A DNA stretch of 64,000 nucleotides, taken from Pelargonium cotyledonis. Lineage: Eukaryota > Streptophyta > Magnoliopsida > Geraniales > Geraniaceae. The notes under the pieces are model-generated. The model was not told where the DNA came from. It saw only the letters and a program-made list of their open reading frames with translations, and searched no databases. Positions within the stretch are counted from its first letter, which is position 1. The number at the start of each line of letters is the position of its first letter. Of this stretch, positions 24,911 through 38,645 are shown one piece after another. Made by a program: the position numbers and the translations under genes. The stretch spans positions 232,001 to 296,000 of the forward strand of contig JAYMTA010000002.1 of assembly GCA_036897625.1 (NCBI GenBank), written 5' to 3'.

Positions 24911-27900
24911 AGATTCTTGCCCACATTCGTCCAGATAATAGAAAAAAGACTATACGCCAGCTATAGATATTGTAAAAGATTTGTATGTACTTAAGTGATT
25001 CTGATGATTTCAAAAGAACCTCGGCCGGTTATGTCTATAGTTTGACTTACCTCCTGAACTTATAAAAAAAGAATAGTAGTTTCTTATGGAGCCCTTATTT
25101 TACCAGTTACAAAATCCCTTAAAAAGGGGAAACCCAACTAAGTTGATGTATCTATTCGGGGCACTATACCCCAAAACCCTTAAGTTTTATCCTATAAGGT
25201 ATAAAGAGACCTCTTAAATATTTTAAAATATCTATAGTATCCTTTAAGCCAGAAAGATCTTTATCTATTTCATTTATCAAATAAAATTTAGTTCAAACAA
25301 CACTTAGCGCTTAGTTAAAGAAGCCAATCCCTTGTCTGTCTTTTTGCCTCGATCTCAGTCGTGTAATAATTTCTTGAAATAAAAAGTTAGGATTCTTAAT
25401 TTTAGCAGTCTAACACCTTGTTTTGGATTGACTCTAGAAAAGGCAGCCCCTGAGCCCCTTCTATTTAGATAAACTTTTTGTAACTTTCATTGATAAATCA
25501 CTTATATAGAGAAAAGCCTTTAATTACTATATCCCTAATAAAAAAGGACTCACTATGTATAAATCCATATTTGAAATTCTTAAAGACGGGTTTTCCTTGT
25601 ATCTCAGAATTCCTGGAAAATTTCCCTTAGTTGTAAACTACAAGACTTACATCCTATAATTGTTACGTAAATTAAATACTACTTTTTAAGGCATCTTAAT
25701 ATATTCCTACCAAAAACCGAAAGCATATTGCATTCATGAGAAGAAGTAACTCTAGCTTTCATTTTTATAAGTTAAATGAGTTACTAATACAAAAGTGAAC
25801 TGCTAAGGGGATCTCTCTATGTTAAGTTTTTATTACGCCACTTCATAAATTTATACCCTTAAACTTGTCAAATGAAACCCTATCCTGTTTCGGCGAAAGG
25901 GAGTTGTATCACGAGATTTTTAAGCCATACTATACTGATTTCTTGAGAACTAGAATCTAGTTTTGAATAAAGAAAAGGATTCTATTTTGCTGTGAAGATA
26001 TAGTGTTACAAAATACATAGAAAATTTGTTCTATAATCCCTATATCAACCCGAGCTCATTACACTACTATCTAATAATTATTAACATATATTATAGGACA
26101 CCTTTTCAAGTGAAAGTTACTCCGGCGCGTTTTGGGAGAGCACTGCTAATAAGTCTAAATGACATGATTTCTCTCAATAAAATACACCCGCTTAGTATTA
26201 AAAAGGAATTCCATGCTGTTTAAAATCCAGTCTAATCTACCAGCGCCCCTTCTTACGCCATAGCTGCTAAACTTACTTTTTAGTATAGTAACAATTTCTT
26301 ATTGAAGCCACATTTTTGTATGTAGTTCAAAGACGAGATTCTTTAATTCATTAGAGTAAATTACTCATAGGGCCTAAGCCATTAGGTGTTCTCTTTTGCC
26401 TGGAAAAGAAAAGCGTGAAAATACTCTTACAAATAAGAATTTGGTAGCTTTTAAGCTTAAAACTAAGCAAGTCCCGAATTTTATAAAGGGTAAAGACTCA
26501 CTTTTGATTCTGCAATAAAAGGAATGCCGCAGTTTAAATTTTCCATGACTCTATAGCAGGGGCTTATATATACCTTTTCGTAGGCCTAGATCAACAAGAG
26601 ACACGAGCAAGTTTAGTTTTTCAGCTAGAGACATTTATATATATTGACTATATTTTCTAATATTTAGAGTACTTGCTCAAACAAAAACTTGTAGGAATTT
26701 CTAAAGCAAAACTGCGGATTCGCTTACCCATTGTTAATAAGAAGATTCCCTTTTATTTTACCCCAGAATTTAAAGATTAATTTGTTGTCGAGTCTCTTAA
26801 GTTTCTGAACGACTTAGGAAAGAGCTTAAAAAGAGAAGAAATGCGGGTTTAATTAAGGGTATACTACGGGATCTACTAATGAATTAAGTGTTTTACGTGT
26901 AAACTCAAAAAGGGGTAGGGTATCAAGTTTCTTGTCTATTTCATGGGGTACCATAAGAGATTAATTACTAGTTAAGTATTAACTAACTATACCCGTATTT
27001 TTCGTAATTACTACAACCTTTAAAAATTCTTTTAGTTTGATGAAACCTTATTTATTAAGCAAAGCTCTCTGTTGTATCCATTTAACAAAAAACCCAAACC
27101 CGGGGCTTTCCTATAACTCTTACTACAAAACAACAAGGAACTGTTGAATCTTCCAGCGAAACCTTTCCTTTTTAAAACTACTAATAAAAGGGAGCTCTTT
27201 TAATCTATTAAGAATTAGGACTCTCTGAGCTACTTATCTAAAACCCAGTTTACTTCATTTTACAAAAGACGCAGTTTCCCGAAATTAGTTAGTTAGTTTT
27301 AGGACAAAAGGATTTGATATCAATGAATCCCTTTTTATAATTTGCCCTGTCCCATTACAAAAAAAATTACTAAATTTAGTCTTTAAGGGTTTAGAAAGTC
27401 TGAGAAGATAGCTAAGCAAGGTCTTTCTTGAAAACGGAGAGCCTATTGGCTAAAGACATATTTACTTATGTTGTATTTATGCTTTACGAGTTTGTAGGTA
27501 AGGCTTACTACAGAGTTAATAGCAATCCCATAAATAGCTTTACAGATATAGTCTTTACCTAGGGTAAGTCGTATGCCTGTAGTAATAAGTGTTTTCGGTA
27601 CGCATTATATAAAGTAAAAAGAAGCCCATTCAAAGTATTCTAAAAGCCCTTATCAACATTCGGGATTCAGTTTAACTGACTTGTTACTAGATAATTCCGA
27701 AGCCTTATTAAATAAGTATTAAGGGTCTATACCTCCTCGAGTTAGAGATCGCGAGGTCCATAAACTAAAAAAAAAGCGAGCACTTTCCTAGATTTCATTT
27801 TCTCGTTAAAAAAAAGGAGTACCTTTCAAGATTGCCGTAACCCGGGTATCCTTTAGAGTACTAATGAAAGCTTATATATTAGGTAATTTAAAAGCGCCTA

Positions 27901-30900
27901 AAGACTAAGTAATCTCTATAACATATAAGAGGTTTTCTAGCTAACAAATTTTTTACCAATTTTTACTCGCGAAAGTTTGTCTAAATGAAGTAGTTTACTT
28001 ACAACAACTTTCCTAAGTCTTTCTAAATCCCTAAGTTTTCTAAGTTCTAAGGGGGTATTCTAATGAGGGCAGTATCCCTATCCTATACTAATACGAATAA
28101 GTTTACCCAGAATAAGGTGAAAAAGAATTGGAAAGACCGCACGAATCCGTTATATAATCATAATCGCGTAGCAAAGCACTAAGAGGAAACTCAAGGAACC
28201 CAAAGCCAGCAAACTGTATAAAATAGGAGAACTTACTTCCTAGTCTATAAGAGCTATTCCTCCACTAAGATAATAAATTAAGTAACACTCAAGACGACTA
28301 CCAAAAGAAACCCACAGACAGCCATAACAAGAGAATAGCTCTATGCTGAGTGTAATTTAATCAAAAGCAAATCCATATCCTATCTAAGCTGAATGAATCT
28401 GCTGGTTGACTTAACATTGATAAAATATAAATAAGACGAGATTAACAAAGCAAGGTTTTAAGAATAAGTATAGTCCAAGTTAGTGAACGATAAAGTAGTA
28501 TTCCAGTTTCGAATTGTATCAAAGGGATTGCTTCGACCAGGTTCGATAGTTACTATAACAGAATTTGACTTCACAAAGACGGAAGAAAGACTAGTTAAAG
28601 AGTTTTTCTTTGTTTACCTTAAGTGATTTAGGCAACATACTCTTACAGCAGTCGACACTGCCTATTATTTTCCTGAACAACCAACCTATCCTTTTTGGTT
28701 TGATATAATTTTGCCAAGAAGCAAGTAGCGAAAAAAGCGATTGTCATTGATCTAGCCGAAGCGCTTGGTGGACCTTATGAGTCCTCATCAGCAGTAAGGA
28801 TATCCTACATTTTTGTAATTCTATAAATAGCTATATTTCCCTAAAATATAAAAATAGAAAGCTAACTCTACAACTTAAAGAAATTAATCTTATATTAAAG
28901 ACGAATTGCTAAACAAGAGGTTAGTTATAGTATATAGCTATGAAGGAAAAGAAGAGGAAGAAAGGGTGGCATACTTCTTTTTGAGACGGGTAGTGTCTAT
29001 TTTATTATAAAAGGTTCCCTCGGTACAAGGTTCAAGTGGTTTCGTTCCTCTTATTATAGAGGTAAAACCAGGAGCCAATTCAATTTTTCGGTAATTTGTT
29101 TTTTTAGGATTCATAGGCATCTCAAACAGGTATATTATTTTACAATGGCGCGGGTTTCACTTATAAAAAATACGGAAACAATGTTTTCAAGACTTTTCTA
29201 GATATAAGTAAAGTATGTGCTCGTAAGTTTTTAATTTTACGTATTAAGTTAGTTACAAATATAAGTTAAAGTCTAATCGCTTGTAGTAGTTCTTATTGCT
29301 AATAAAATTCTCTTATTTAGAAGCTGTATTATTAAGTTTAGGACTTCCTAGAACTAGCGAACTAGCAAAGTGTCTATTTGTCAAAGTATTATGCTTCTGA
29401 ATGTCCCCTCTTTGCTTTTGTAAATAAAAAATTAGGAGTTATCTAGAGAATCCCTGTATTTCTTTTTGTTGTATTTATAGCCGCAAAACCCTTACTAAAA
29501 AATTTATAGGTATATCCTAAAACTAGAAAAAAGAGATCTAGATTACGTAAACCTATTTTTGATTACATGTCTGTCCTTTATCTGACCAGTTATACGTCGT
29601 AATGGGAAAACCCATAATAGAATATAGCAGAGAAATAGCACATATCCTTAAAAATTTTAATAACTGGAATTGGATCCATAGTAGGGCATATCCCCTTATT
29701 ATTAAGATTTGTCTCTCATTAGTTTTATTCCTACTAAAAGCGAATCTTATTTATTGAAGGGAATTCTGGAAAGCTCGAGTCAAGCTCCCCGTGATATTCA
29801 GTTTTTCTTATTATTTAGGCCTAAGTTCTCTTAACTACGCAGGGGTATAACTCTTTCAAGAAGAAACGTTTTCTAATAATTCCTTTTTTTTGAGAATTTT
29901 ATTACGAATTCCAAAGATAAAATTAAATAAAGAATACCTTGTTTATAAGAAAACACCTCTATTTAAAGATTTTAAGGCACTTACTGATGCAATTCTAAAA
30001 AGTGTATCTTCTCAAGTACATTTTAAAAAAGAAAAAGTACAAAATACGACCTAGCACAAGAGAGATTCTAGGAGCGGTTCCTGCTGCTTAACAACGTGGA
30101 CTTCTATACTTGAACTAACTAGAGTGGATAAACCAAAGAGTTTTCTTTGTAAACGGATAAGGGTACTTTGACTTTTCAGTATAAAACTAGGTATAAAAGC
30201 AAAAACTACATTAAACGGGACAAAAGGAGGCTCTTCAAAGTAAGCTGATAAACGGTCCATTTACCCTTGTGAACCAAACAAAGGAGACCCTTTTTTATAT
30301 TGTTTATTACATGGTAGAGGTGTCCTCCTTGGTGTTGGCTTGAAACTTCGGATTTCGAGCATATTTTTATACAGAATGAAAACCCTACTAGTACTGTATA
30401 GACGTATCATTATAAGGAAAAGAAGTTGAAGGAACATAACAATCAGAATTAGAAAGGCACCCTACTCACTATAGATTCTTAAAAAGGGTTAAAAGTAACC
30501 CCAGTATTCTTCCTTTACTTGCCCTTTAATCACTCCTGGCTAATATATTACTTTAACTTTAAGGTACAGACACGTAAAAAGTGCAAGATCCTATGAAACC
30601 CTTTCTGCTAACGAATGCCCCAGTTATATAGAAGCAGTATAGTTTTTCCGTGCTGGAGGCCTGGAATCCTAATTCAAAAACGAGTTTAACAACTCGATTT
30701 AAGAAGTCCTGTAGTAAGTTACACACATTGCAACCCTTTGATATCTGCGCGGATTCTGTATACAACTAAAAGACCTACACTCCCATGTGGATCATTTTCT
30801 TGCTTACTTAAGATACTGGAATATAGTTGCTTTGCACGAGTTTCCTCTTTGAGTAAATATTTCGGTGCTATCACAGGATACAGTATAACCTAAAATTTTA

Positions 30901-30964
30901 TTGAAGGTTAATCTTAGTAGGAGTTTAAAACCAGTCTAGTATACGCTCTTAGTGAAAAAGAATA
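24911..30964. other. Gene-free AT-rich spacer
   Basis: About 6 kb without a supported gene. A compositionally odd, A/C-rich patch at about 28180-28340 (plus strand) resembles the purine-skewed repeat blocks but shares no long word with them. The rest holds scattered GG..CC mini-palindromes. Frames at 24768, 26026, 28938, 30051 and 30559 are all at or below 81 codons and unrecognised. Confidence 0.55.
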
Positions 30965-31028
30965 AGAAATTGGATAGAGCAAGCAATCCTAGTAGCAAAT
31001 ACCGCAGGTTCGAATGCTGTCGATAAAA
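30965..31028 (+). tRNA. tRNA-like fossil fragment
   Basis: TTGGATAGAGCAA (D-arm end) is followed, at about the right distance, by CGCAGGTTCGAATGCTG (T-arm with four of five pairs). The acceptor and anticodon stems are not convincing. Amino acid unknown; probably a fragment. Confidence 0.35.
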
Positions 31029-33533
31029 AACAATATTAGAAAAAGAATTTAGTGGAATTAGAGCCCGAAGTTACTAGACCTTATAAGAAGTTTTATATGC
31101 ATACTGGATTTTCGTTTTTTGATATTTCAATTGAAAGTCATTTCTCTTTTAGATAAAGGTCAAGTTTCCTAAAAGGTTTTAAATAACCTGTCTTCTAGTT
31201 CAAGTTTCTATTTGTATACTCCTGATTTATAGGTTTAGATTGAACTGCTTATTACGACAAAACCTTTTTCGTTAAATATAATACAAGGAAGCTGTGCAAT
31301 AAGGATTCCTAGAATTTCATCGAAAAGCTAAGTATTTTTCCCGTTTTGTAGAGTAGAAGTTGGTATTTTTCTAATAAAAACACTAAAATCTCGGAAGAAC
31401 CCCAGGACTCACAGGTAAGCTTAATCTTAATAGGGATGCGCGGGAGTTAAGTTAGTACAAACGTAATGTAATAAAGTAATTAGGAAACTCTATAACAGGA
31501 CTCGGAGTAAAAAAGGTTAGCTGCTGAATTAAAGGGACTCCAGTAGGCCCTTTTCATTTAAATAGAACCGGACGCTGAGTAAAGTCTAATTCCCGAGCCT
31601 AAGGCTTGCCATAGAGATATTAAGAGATATGAATTGTGTAAATAATTCGGGCGGCTGTCTTATACTATACATAGTAAAACCTAGTCTTTTTGATGCTGTA
31701 CAAGAAGGTGGTTTCCTTAAAAGAGCGCCTTGTTTTATGACTTAATCTGTAATTTTTAAGAAGCGGATGGTTATTTACCGGATCTCTCGTAGAAAAGTTT
31801 CAGGGACTCCTCAGGGGCTGAGTTTCTTTAATATTTATCTCGAGAAAATATGTTTTCATTCTTCTTTTGATAAATACAAGTTTTAACTGTCGTTAATAAA
31901 AAGCGCCTTAAAGTAGAAGCAAGCTTTTCTTTCAAAAGTAATGCTGCATTAACTAATAAAAGAATTAGGCACCTGAATTCAATAGACCCCAAATTCCTAT
32001 AAATCTAAATAGGTACTGAAGTAAGAGTTTGCCTTAACCCCTGGACATGATAATAGCTTCTGTGCTGGCTGTCCTATAAAATGGAAATCCCAATATGATA
32101 AAATCGGATTGTTCTTACAAAAAGGTGGATTAACTTTTTAGTTGATATTAAACGAAAACTACGAACCTCGCAAGTAACAAGTAAGTAGAGGGTTCGCTTG
32201 AGTGCTACGTTTATACTACAATAAAGTCATGTTTCAAATCAGTTATTGCTCTTTCCTCTGTTACTGGATTTCGCATTAAAGATTTCTAGGGCAAAAGGGG
32301 CACTAAAGCAGGGCGGCAATCTATGAAATTGGGATCCTGTAAACCCCGTAATTAAAAGTTTCTTAACTGAAAATGTAATATTCCTTTAAAAGTAGCACAA
32401 CTTTAGTATATAAATAAAAGGGTTTTATTAGTAAGAGCACTATTTAAGCTGTTTAATAAAGCTGTCTAAGCGAATCTTGAGCTTTTTTCCAGGTTATTTT
32501 TAAAGAAATTGGGTAGTTCCGAAGCTTCGTAAAACCTGAAATTAATAAAAGCCCTTTCTTGATTAGCAACTAGCAGTTTTTTCCCCAGGCAGTTCAATCT
32601 AAACATTTTCGGGGAGTTTAAGAGTATAAAGCTTAGGGAGTACTTGCCGTATTGGTAATTTCCTATATCTTTCTCTTTAGTCAACAGCGCCCCCCTTTTT
32701 GTATTTTTCACACGAGTATAGGAGTCCTTATAAAGCTTTGTAAAGAATCTGGAAAGAGGGACCTCAAAACAACAAGATTGTTTATAAGAAGTTTCTTTAA
32801 TCAAATAAGGATCCCGCTCTAGAATGGAGCTCAAGCTAGTGGATGAAATAACTTAGTTAGTAGGTACTTTTAGGATAGGCTTAATAGTAAGCAAAGGGTA
32901 CACCTTCTACGTATTAAACAAGGGGGATTTTCCACAAGCGGTCAACTCAACAAGACTCCTCTCTTTGTTCAAAGTTCCCTTCCTTCAGCCAACCTAAAGC
33001 TAACCTTCATTGAAATTAGGAATTCAAGAATAGGTAACTGAACCTTTTAGGATATTTTCTCTTTCTTATGTCCTTGATTTAAAGATTGCCTTACCCCTCA
33101 TAGAATAGAGCTCATCTTGGATTTCTTTACTTGGGTAAAGACTAGGCAGTGGTTATATATATTGATTCTTTAACTTATCAATATCGTTGTTTATTAATAT
33201 TAAGAACTTCAGGAGTTTCCTTAATCCCTTACGTTTTCAAGAAGTAAAACAAAACCAAGAACAAGGAATTTAGAACTCAGACTCTGTATCTTGCTAGCTT
33301 TCCCCTTTCCTTATTTAAGGTTCAGGCAAGCCAAAACGGGGAAATTATGAGATCAATCTGGAAATTCATTGTTAATAATAGGAATACTTACACTAGTTTA
33401 TATAATAAGGGCTTCCTCCAAGAAATAAAAGTTGACTGGCATTAGGGGTTGCTTGATTTTGATAGAGTATAAACAAGAATGTTAGTATAACTCATTAGAC
33501 AAAGCACTATTAAAAGCAATAGATAAAAACCGT
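31029..33533. other. Gene-free spacer containing the longest reading frame of the window
   Basis: The longest open frame (122 codons, minus, 32466-32834) lies here. Its translation is rich in Lys, Phe, Ser, Arg and Leu with no repeated, membrane or enzyme motif that I recognise, and a 122-codon frame is expected about once or twice by chance at this composition. I therefore do not call it a gene. Confidence 0.55.
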
Positions 33534-33605
33534 AGGAAAAAGCGGAACTTGAACCCATGGCTTGAGATTCCAACAACAAGTGCTTTACCACTTCGCTATA
33601 TTCCA
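33534..33605 (-). tRNA. Gln(UUG)-like tRNA, damaged
   Basis: On the minus strand: TGGAATATAGCGAAGTGGTA, then AAGCAC, then TTGTTGTTGGAATC with TTG in the anticodon position, then ATGGGTTCAAGTTCCG. This closely follows the plant-mitochondrial tRNA-Gln(UUG) pattern as I remember it (TGGAGTATAGCCAAGTGGTA...). The T-stem keeps four of five pairs; the acceptor keeps about five of seven, counting wobble. The anticodon stem is poor. The total length of 72 is normal. It is either a pseudogene or a tRNA needing editing; the identity is fairly likely. Confidence 0.55.
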
Positions 33606-33781
33606 CAAACTGTCAATACTTACTAGTCATAAAATAGAACTACTCTTTACTAAAGAAACTACTTAGGAATACGGGATACTATTTCATTTTATAGTTTTGC
33701 TTATGCTTGTGAGAGATTACACATTATATACAGCCAGTTCTGCAGCATTTACGGTAGGACAAAAGTCGACTAAACTTGTAA

Positions 33782-33821
33782 ACTTGATAGGATTGAACAT
33801 TAAAAACGAATGTTCAGAATA
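33782..33821. repeat. Dispersed repeat, copy 2
   Basis: It begins with the exact 18-mer ACTTGATAGGATTGAACA also found at 13768, and similarity continues for about 22 more bases. On the minus strand CTTGGTT (just downstream, about 33843) could pair with TATCAAG at the repeat's edge in six of seven positions, so this copy may be the 3' half of a degenerate tRNA. The anticodon region would be near TCTGAACA. That reading is speculative. Confidence 0.55.
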
Positions 33822-35899
33822 TTATCAGAGTGGTAGTGTAGTAACCAAGCAGTGGTATTGCTTTTGGTATTACTCTTTAATTAAACATAAAAGGAATCTG
33901 AATATAATGGTCAGGCATATAACAATGAAAAAAGCTCTACTGAATTTAAATTATGTCCTGCACTCCGTATAGTATTTCTATAAGGTATTGCAAAAGATAC
34001 CCAGATAAGGAGTACAAGATTCTAGGATGATCCTAACGATGTCTAAGGCAGCGAATAAAAATGGAAAGGGTTGCTCAAAGCGAAAGATCGTACACCTTGG
34101 AGTTTATTTTCATATAAAAGATTGCATTCTTCTGTAAACGTAATAAAAGATTCCCCTTTATAAATCCCCTTAAAATATCAATTAAATGTATAACATCTTC
34201 TGGTTGACCCCTTATGGTTTTATTGCTCCTTTCCGTAAAGTTTTTACAATGCAAGTGATTCTATATTTAAGGGACTGCGTTGCACATTGCTCCAAAAACC
34301 CACTTAAAACTCCACCAAGGATATACTGAGTTTTTAGGTAGAAATCCTTAGTGAAATTCTGGATAATTTTGCCTTTATTCATATGAAGAAAAACTCTTAT
34401 TACATAAAGCGAAGCCGCGGTATATAGATGGGTACTGCTTCTACTCATTAGAAACCCCCTCTTTTGATAAAGCAAAAGTAATTATACTGAAACAAAAAAG
34501 CCCTTGTACCAAACCGCGAAATCTTAATTCTATGTATTGAAATTTCCTCGCACTGTACCATATCGAAGAATAAAAGACTCCTTTATTACTTCAAAGTTTT
34601 TCATTTTTATTTAGTTTCCCTCCCATAAGCTAGACTAAACCTCGAGTTCTCCTTATTAGACTATATTTGTAATCAACGGACTCTAAAACCTTAACCGGTC
34701 CCCTTTATAATCTTTCTCAAGAGGGTTATCTTAGTACGGGTAATTCCTATCCTAGGATGAATTTCAATGTTGACTAGCCTTACTCTTTTATTCGAACTTA
34801 AAGCTTTCTTCCCCTCTGAATCTGAAAAGTGGGGTGCCTGCGATGTACTTCTTATCCTCGCTAAAACCGTAGAGTATTCACTCAACAATATACCGGACTA
34901 TCTATTTAATTAAAACTTTTATTCGCAATTTGGAAGGTTATTAACAATGAAGATACCTAATTTTCCTGTCTATAAATCAAATTGTGCTAAGAATTTAGGG
35001 AGAGTTATACCAACTTAAGCCTCGGTTATATTATAGTAAGGATCCCTTGTTCTGGTTAGTGCCCTATTTGCTAAGGTAGAACCGGGTAATCTATAACTTT
35101 TAATCTTTTGTGTCATAAAAACTTGTTATAACACGATCCTATAGGTATTTCATTCAGAAACTTTCCAAACTCTTGGAATAGAGTTGTAGGATTTAAATAT
35201 TATAAAAGATGCGCTGGTGCAAGCAGCATAGGTGTCAGTTTCTGATCTTATAAAGTTTAGTGATATCAAATAAGATAACAAGAAAAAGATACTAATAAGC
35301 TTATTCTGTCTTTCATTTATAAAAACGAAGTGCTTTTTATGCCCAGCCAACCTCAACAAGCACTTTTCAAGAGGCAGGGCTCTCTTTTTTATTAGTTTCG
35401 TAAATCCACTTTTATTCTATCATTTCTTGTTTGTGAGGAAATTCCTATGTTTATTAATTAAGCAAAGCAAAAAGATTTCATATAAAAGTAGTAAGGAGCC
35501 CCTATTATTCGGAGTCTCCTGATTTAACCTTAATAAGACTTCAAAGTAAAGGTTTGAGAGAGCTAAACATTACTCTTTAACAAATTTAGCTAACTTAGAT
35601 TAATATGTTGACTCGGGATATAATTATATAACCTATTCTATTCTGTTTTCTTAAATACTGGGGTAAACCGTCCTATATATGACTTAATTTTCTTTTCTCA
35701 ATTACCCATAACTTGAACTGGGGGTTCCTTATAGTAGGACATCCCTTGTATTTACCTATTTTACCGAGCAAGCCTCACAAGTAAAAGCAAAACTCTTTTT
35801 ATTACTTATTATATAGTGTAGCTTTGCAGATAAGGGCTGCTTGTCGAATATCTAAAAAGGATTGGGTTTCCTTTTTAAGATAGCTTTAAGAAGACGCAT
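33822..35899. other. Gene-free AT-rich spacer
   Basis: No gene is supported. It contains the third copy of CCCATAACTTGA (35705-35716), a T-arm-like word. Frames at 33697, 34212, 34691 and 35150 are under 92 codons and unrecognised. Confidence 0.55.
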
Positions 35900-36370
35900 T
35901 CTCTACGTTCCAGTTGGTAAGAGGGAGGTATCTCTATCTTATTTTGGTTTGTTAAGGAAGTAACAAAAAGAAGAGAGAACAAGAGGGATTATCCTTTAAC
36001 AAAGAAGACTACCTATTATCTATTAGACTCTTATTTCATAACTAACTAATACATACTGTACATTACTAAAACTACATAGATATACTACTTACTACTATAG
36101 AATACCATACTAGACTTTCTATATACATACTAGACAACAAGTAGTACAATAAGTCCGGGGAATACTTGCTACAACAGGAGGACTCCTAGACAGTTATGGG
36201 TATCTCGCTTAAGCCAGGGCTAGCCCATAATAAGAAAAAGAAGATTACCCTCGTAACTAGAGCTATCAAGTATCAAGAAGAATATACGGATACATAGGAA
36301 GGTATAGCTATGAAGAGTAAGAAAAGTATAGGTATTGAGAGGGCCGCGTTATATCTCCTCCTGTCATCCT
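35900..36370 (+). mobile_element. Decayed purine-rich repeat block
   Basis: The left part is an AC/TA-rich tract with the direct repeat CATACTAGAC (36106-36115 and 36126-36135). The right part is purine-rich and carries TAGCTATGAAGAGTA (36305-36319, shared with 19692). It also carries GAAGAGTAAGAAA and TATAGGTATT, shared in the same order with 16999-17026, followed by GAGAGG. This is the best anchor for a dispersed, very degenerate retroelement-like family. No ends, domains or target duplications could be established. Confidence 0.35.
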
Positions 36371-38645
36371 TAAAAATGTAATACTGTTTACAAGCTTGCT
36401 AAGTGTACCTCAAATGAGAACAATTTATATAGCCCAATTCCTTTGTTTTAAGAAAGTAAAAAATGCTAAATAAACTGGCAAGTGTTCCGAAAAAGAGTGA
36501 CCTAGAAACAACCCGTCAGCAGATAAACTCCATTCAATGAATTGAAACGCAGGATTAGCCAGATCCTGGTTTCGAGTTACCCCATATACATACGCGGCCT
36601 TGTTCTTCTTGAGATCCCTAAACGCGGACAACTCCTATAAGCTTTTTGCACGTTAACTTACGAATATACGAACTTGTCGCTCTTTGATTAGACCTAATCT
36701 GAATTTGTATGAACCCCATTGAAACAAAAGCCTCCGCCACTAGAGCTGCTCCTCACTCAGACATTTGTAATAAACAGGAGCACAGTATAAAGACTCGTAA
36801 CAAACTCTTGATTAAGACGTATCCAAAAAGCAAAGCTAAGTTTTAATAAATAAGAGATATATGACTGGACCCCCTTTTGTCTTTGTGTAGCATTGGCGTT
36901 TCCAACTTCAAGGAGCCTTGCTAAGTATTTTGTTGAATAAAAAAAGGAAGTTAGCGCGAGTCTTTTTTGATAAATAGACCTTTTCTACTCTGTATTTATG
37001 AGATTTAATGCTTTTAAAAAAAGGTTTTTTAGAGGTAGCTGCAAGAGTTGCGACTTTGTACTAGGGATTATTTTCGGGTATGTCCTCAATATTAAGATAA
37101 CAGCCTTACTTGGTATTCGATTAACAACGGATTCCCCTGTAAAAGCTCTTCATTCAACAAGATGGATATCCATTGGGTCCCTAGCTAAGGCTAGAATCTG
37201 GTTAAAAAAAACAGGGAGAGTTAAGACTTTTGGACCCAGGATCTCCTTAAGAAAGGACTTTCCTGGAGTTTTTGTTGTCCTTAACGTTTTGAAACCCTTT
37301 GAGGTATAGTCGTTTTATGGCTCAGTCAACAAGAGCGAATACTCTAAAGTTTTCCAGGCGGAAGGGGTCCCTTTTGAACAAAAGTCGACTTTAATTCACA
37401 AACGGCTAACTCTTTCACACTCTTTGCCCGGCCTGCTTCTTAGCAAGATAGTTTCCTATCAAACTGAGGCTCACCAACCTATACATCAACAGGTTTCGGG
37501 GAGATCTTTCCCTCTTTTTTAGACCCCTTTCTCGCTTTATCTATAATTAGACCAGGGTAATATAATACAACAGTAGAGCAGGAGGGCTTACTATAAAATG
37601 TAGTTTAAGGAACCCGAACTACTCAATCTCAGATAGAGGTTAACAAGAAACTCTTTTTATATAATAATAATAGACTTCTCTCGTGATATACTTGTAATTT
37701 CATAAGTTGATATCAGGGAGATGTAGAACACTTTTTTAGTATTCCTGTTATTGAGAAAGCCTTTCTTACTATATTAAGCTTCGGGGGGCTTCTCTTTAGA
37801 GTATTTCTTATCTATATTTAGATCTTACATACACAGGGAATCCAAGTTTCCAAAGAGGGTTTTTTGCTTACGGCATTGAACTACTTTGACAAATTAGCAT
37901 ATTGAGGATATGTGCACGAGTTCAAATCCAAAATATTTGTCTAAAATACCTTGTTTTTTATTCTTGCTTGACTCTATATTAGGCAGTCCTTAGCCACGGT
38001 AATTATAGATCCGCGAGGTACTTTTCTAATCAGTGAAGTTTCATGTAACACTTTTTCTACGAGTGCTCCTAGTTATTTGTCAGTAAGCTGGTGCATCCTT
38101 TAAACTAATAAAGTTCAGGAATAAAGGATATTTTACACTTTACATTTTAAAGTCAATACTTTAAGAAAAGGAACTTAGAATGTCTTTACCGTTACTTTAG
38201 CTTTAACACCTAGAAGAAACTAGGGAGCAACAAGAGTACACAAGCTCCTCCTAACATCTTCTCCTATTTAGGGCCTGGGGTACTATAAAACAAGCAGAAC
38301 GCAAGTAACTAGAAGCTACTCTCCTACAGAATCCCTTGAAAAGCTCCTAAATTTCTTTACTATCGAGAATTGGAAACTCGAACTTCAAAAATAAAGGAAC
38401 TTAGATGCCTACCTTCGTTTAGTAGTACTTTTTAAGCTCCTTTTTATTCTTTAGTATACCAGAATACAGGTAATACAATAGTTTTGAAACTCCATACTAT
38501 ATTAGAAATGAGACTATAGCTGCAGAAAACAAGGACTCCTCTTTTAGACTATCGAGTTACAAACAAACTCAACAGTACTCCGGGATACCCAAAAATTTCT
38601 CGTATAGCTTCCTTTATATTTATAATAAAGGTTTACTCTTAAAAA
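36371..38645. other. Gene-free AT-rich spacer
   Basis: A 103-codon plus-strand frame at 36998-37309 is basic and Phe/Leu/Lys-rich, but has no recognisable domain and no relative in the window. I regard it as probably chance. A T-loop-like GAGTTCAAATCC occurs near 37917 without a foldable cloverleaf. Confidence 0.5.

Noticed and set aside
32466-32834. 122-codon minus-strand frame, the longest in the window
   Set aside because: No recognised domain, and a frame of this length is expected about once or twice by chance at this base composition.
36998-37309. 103-codon basic plus-strand frame
   Set aside because: No motif or homologous copy recognised; near the chance expectation for length.
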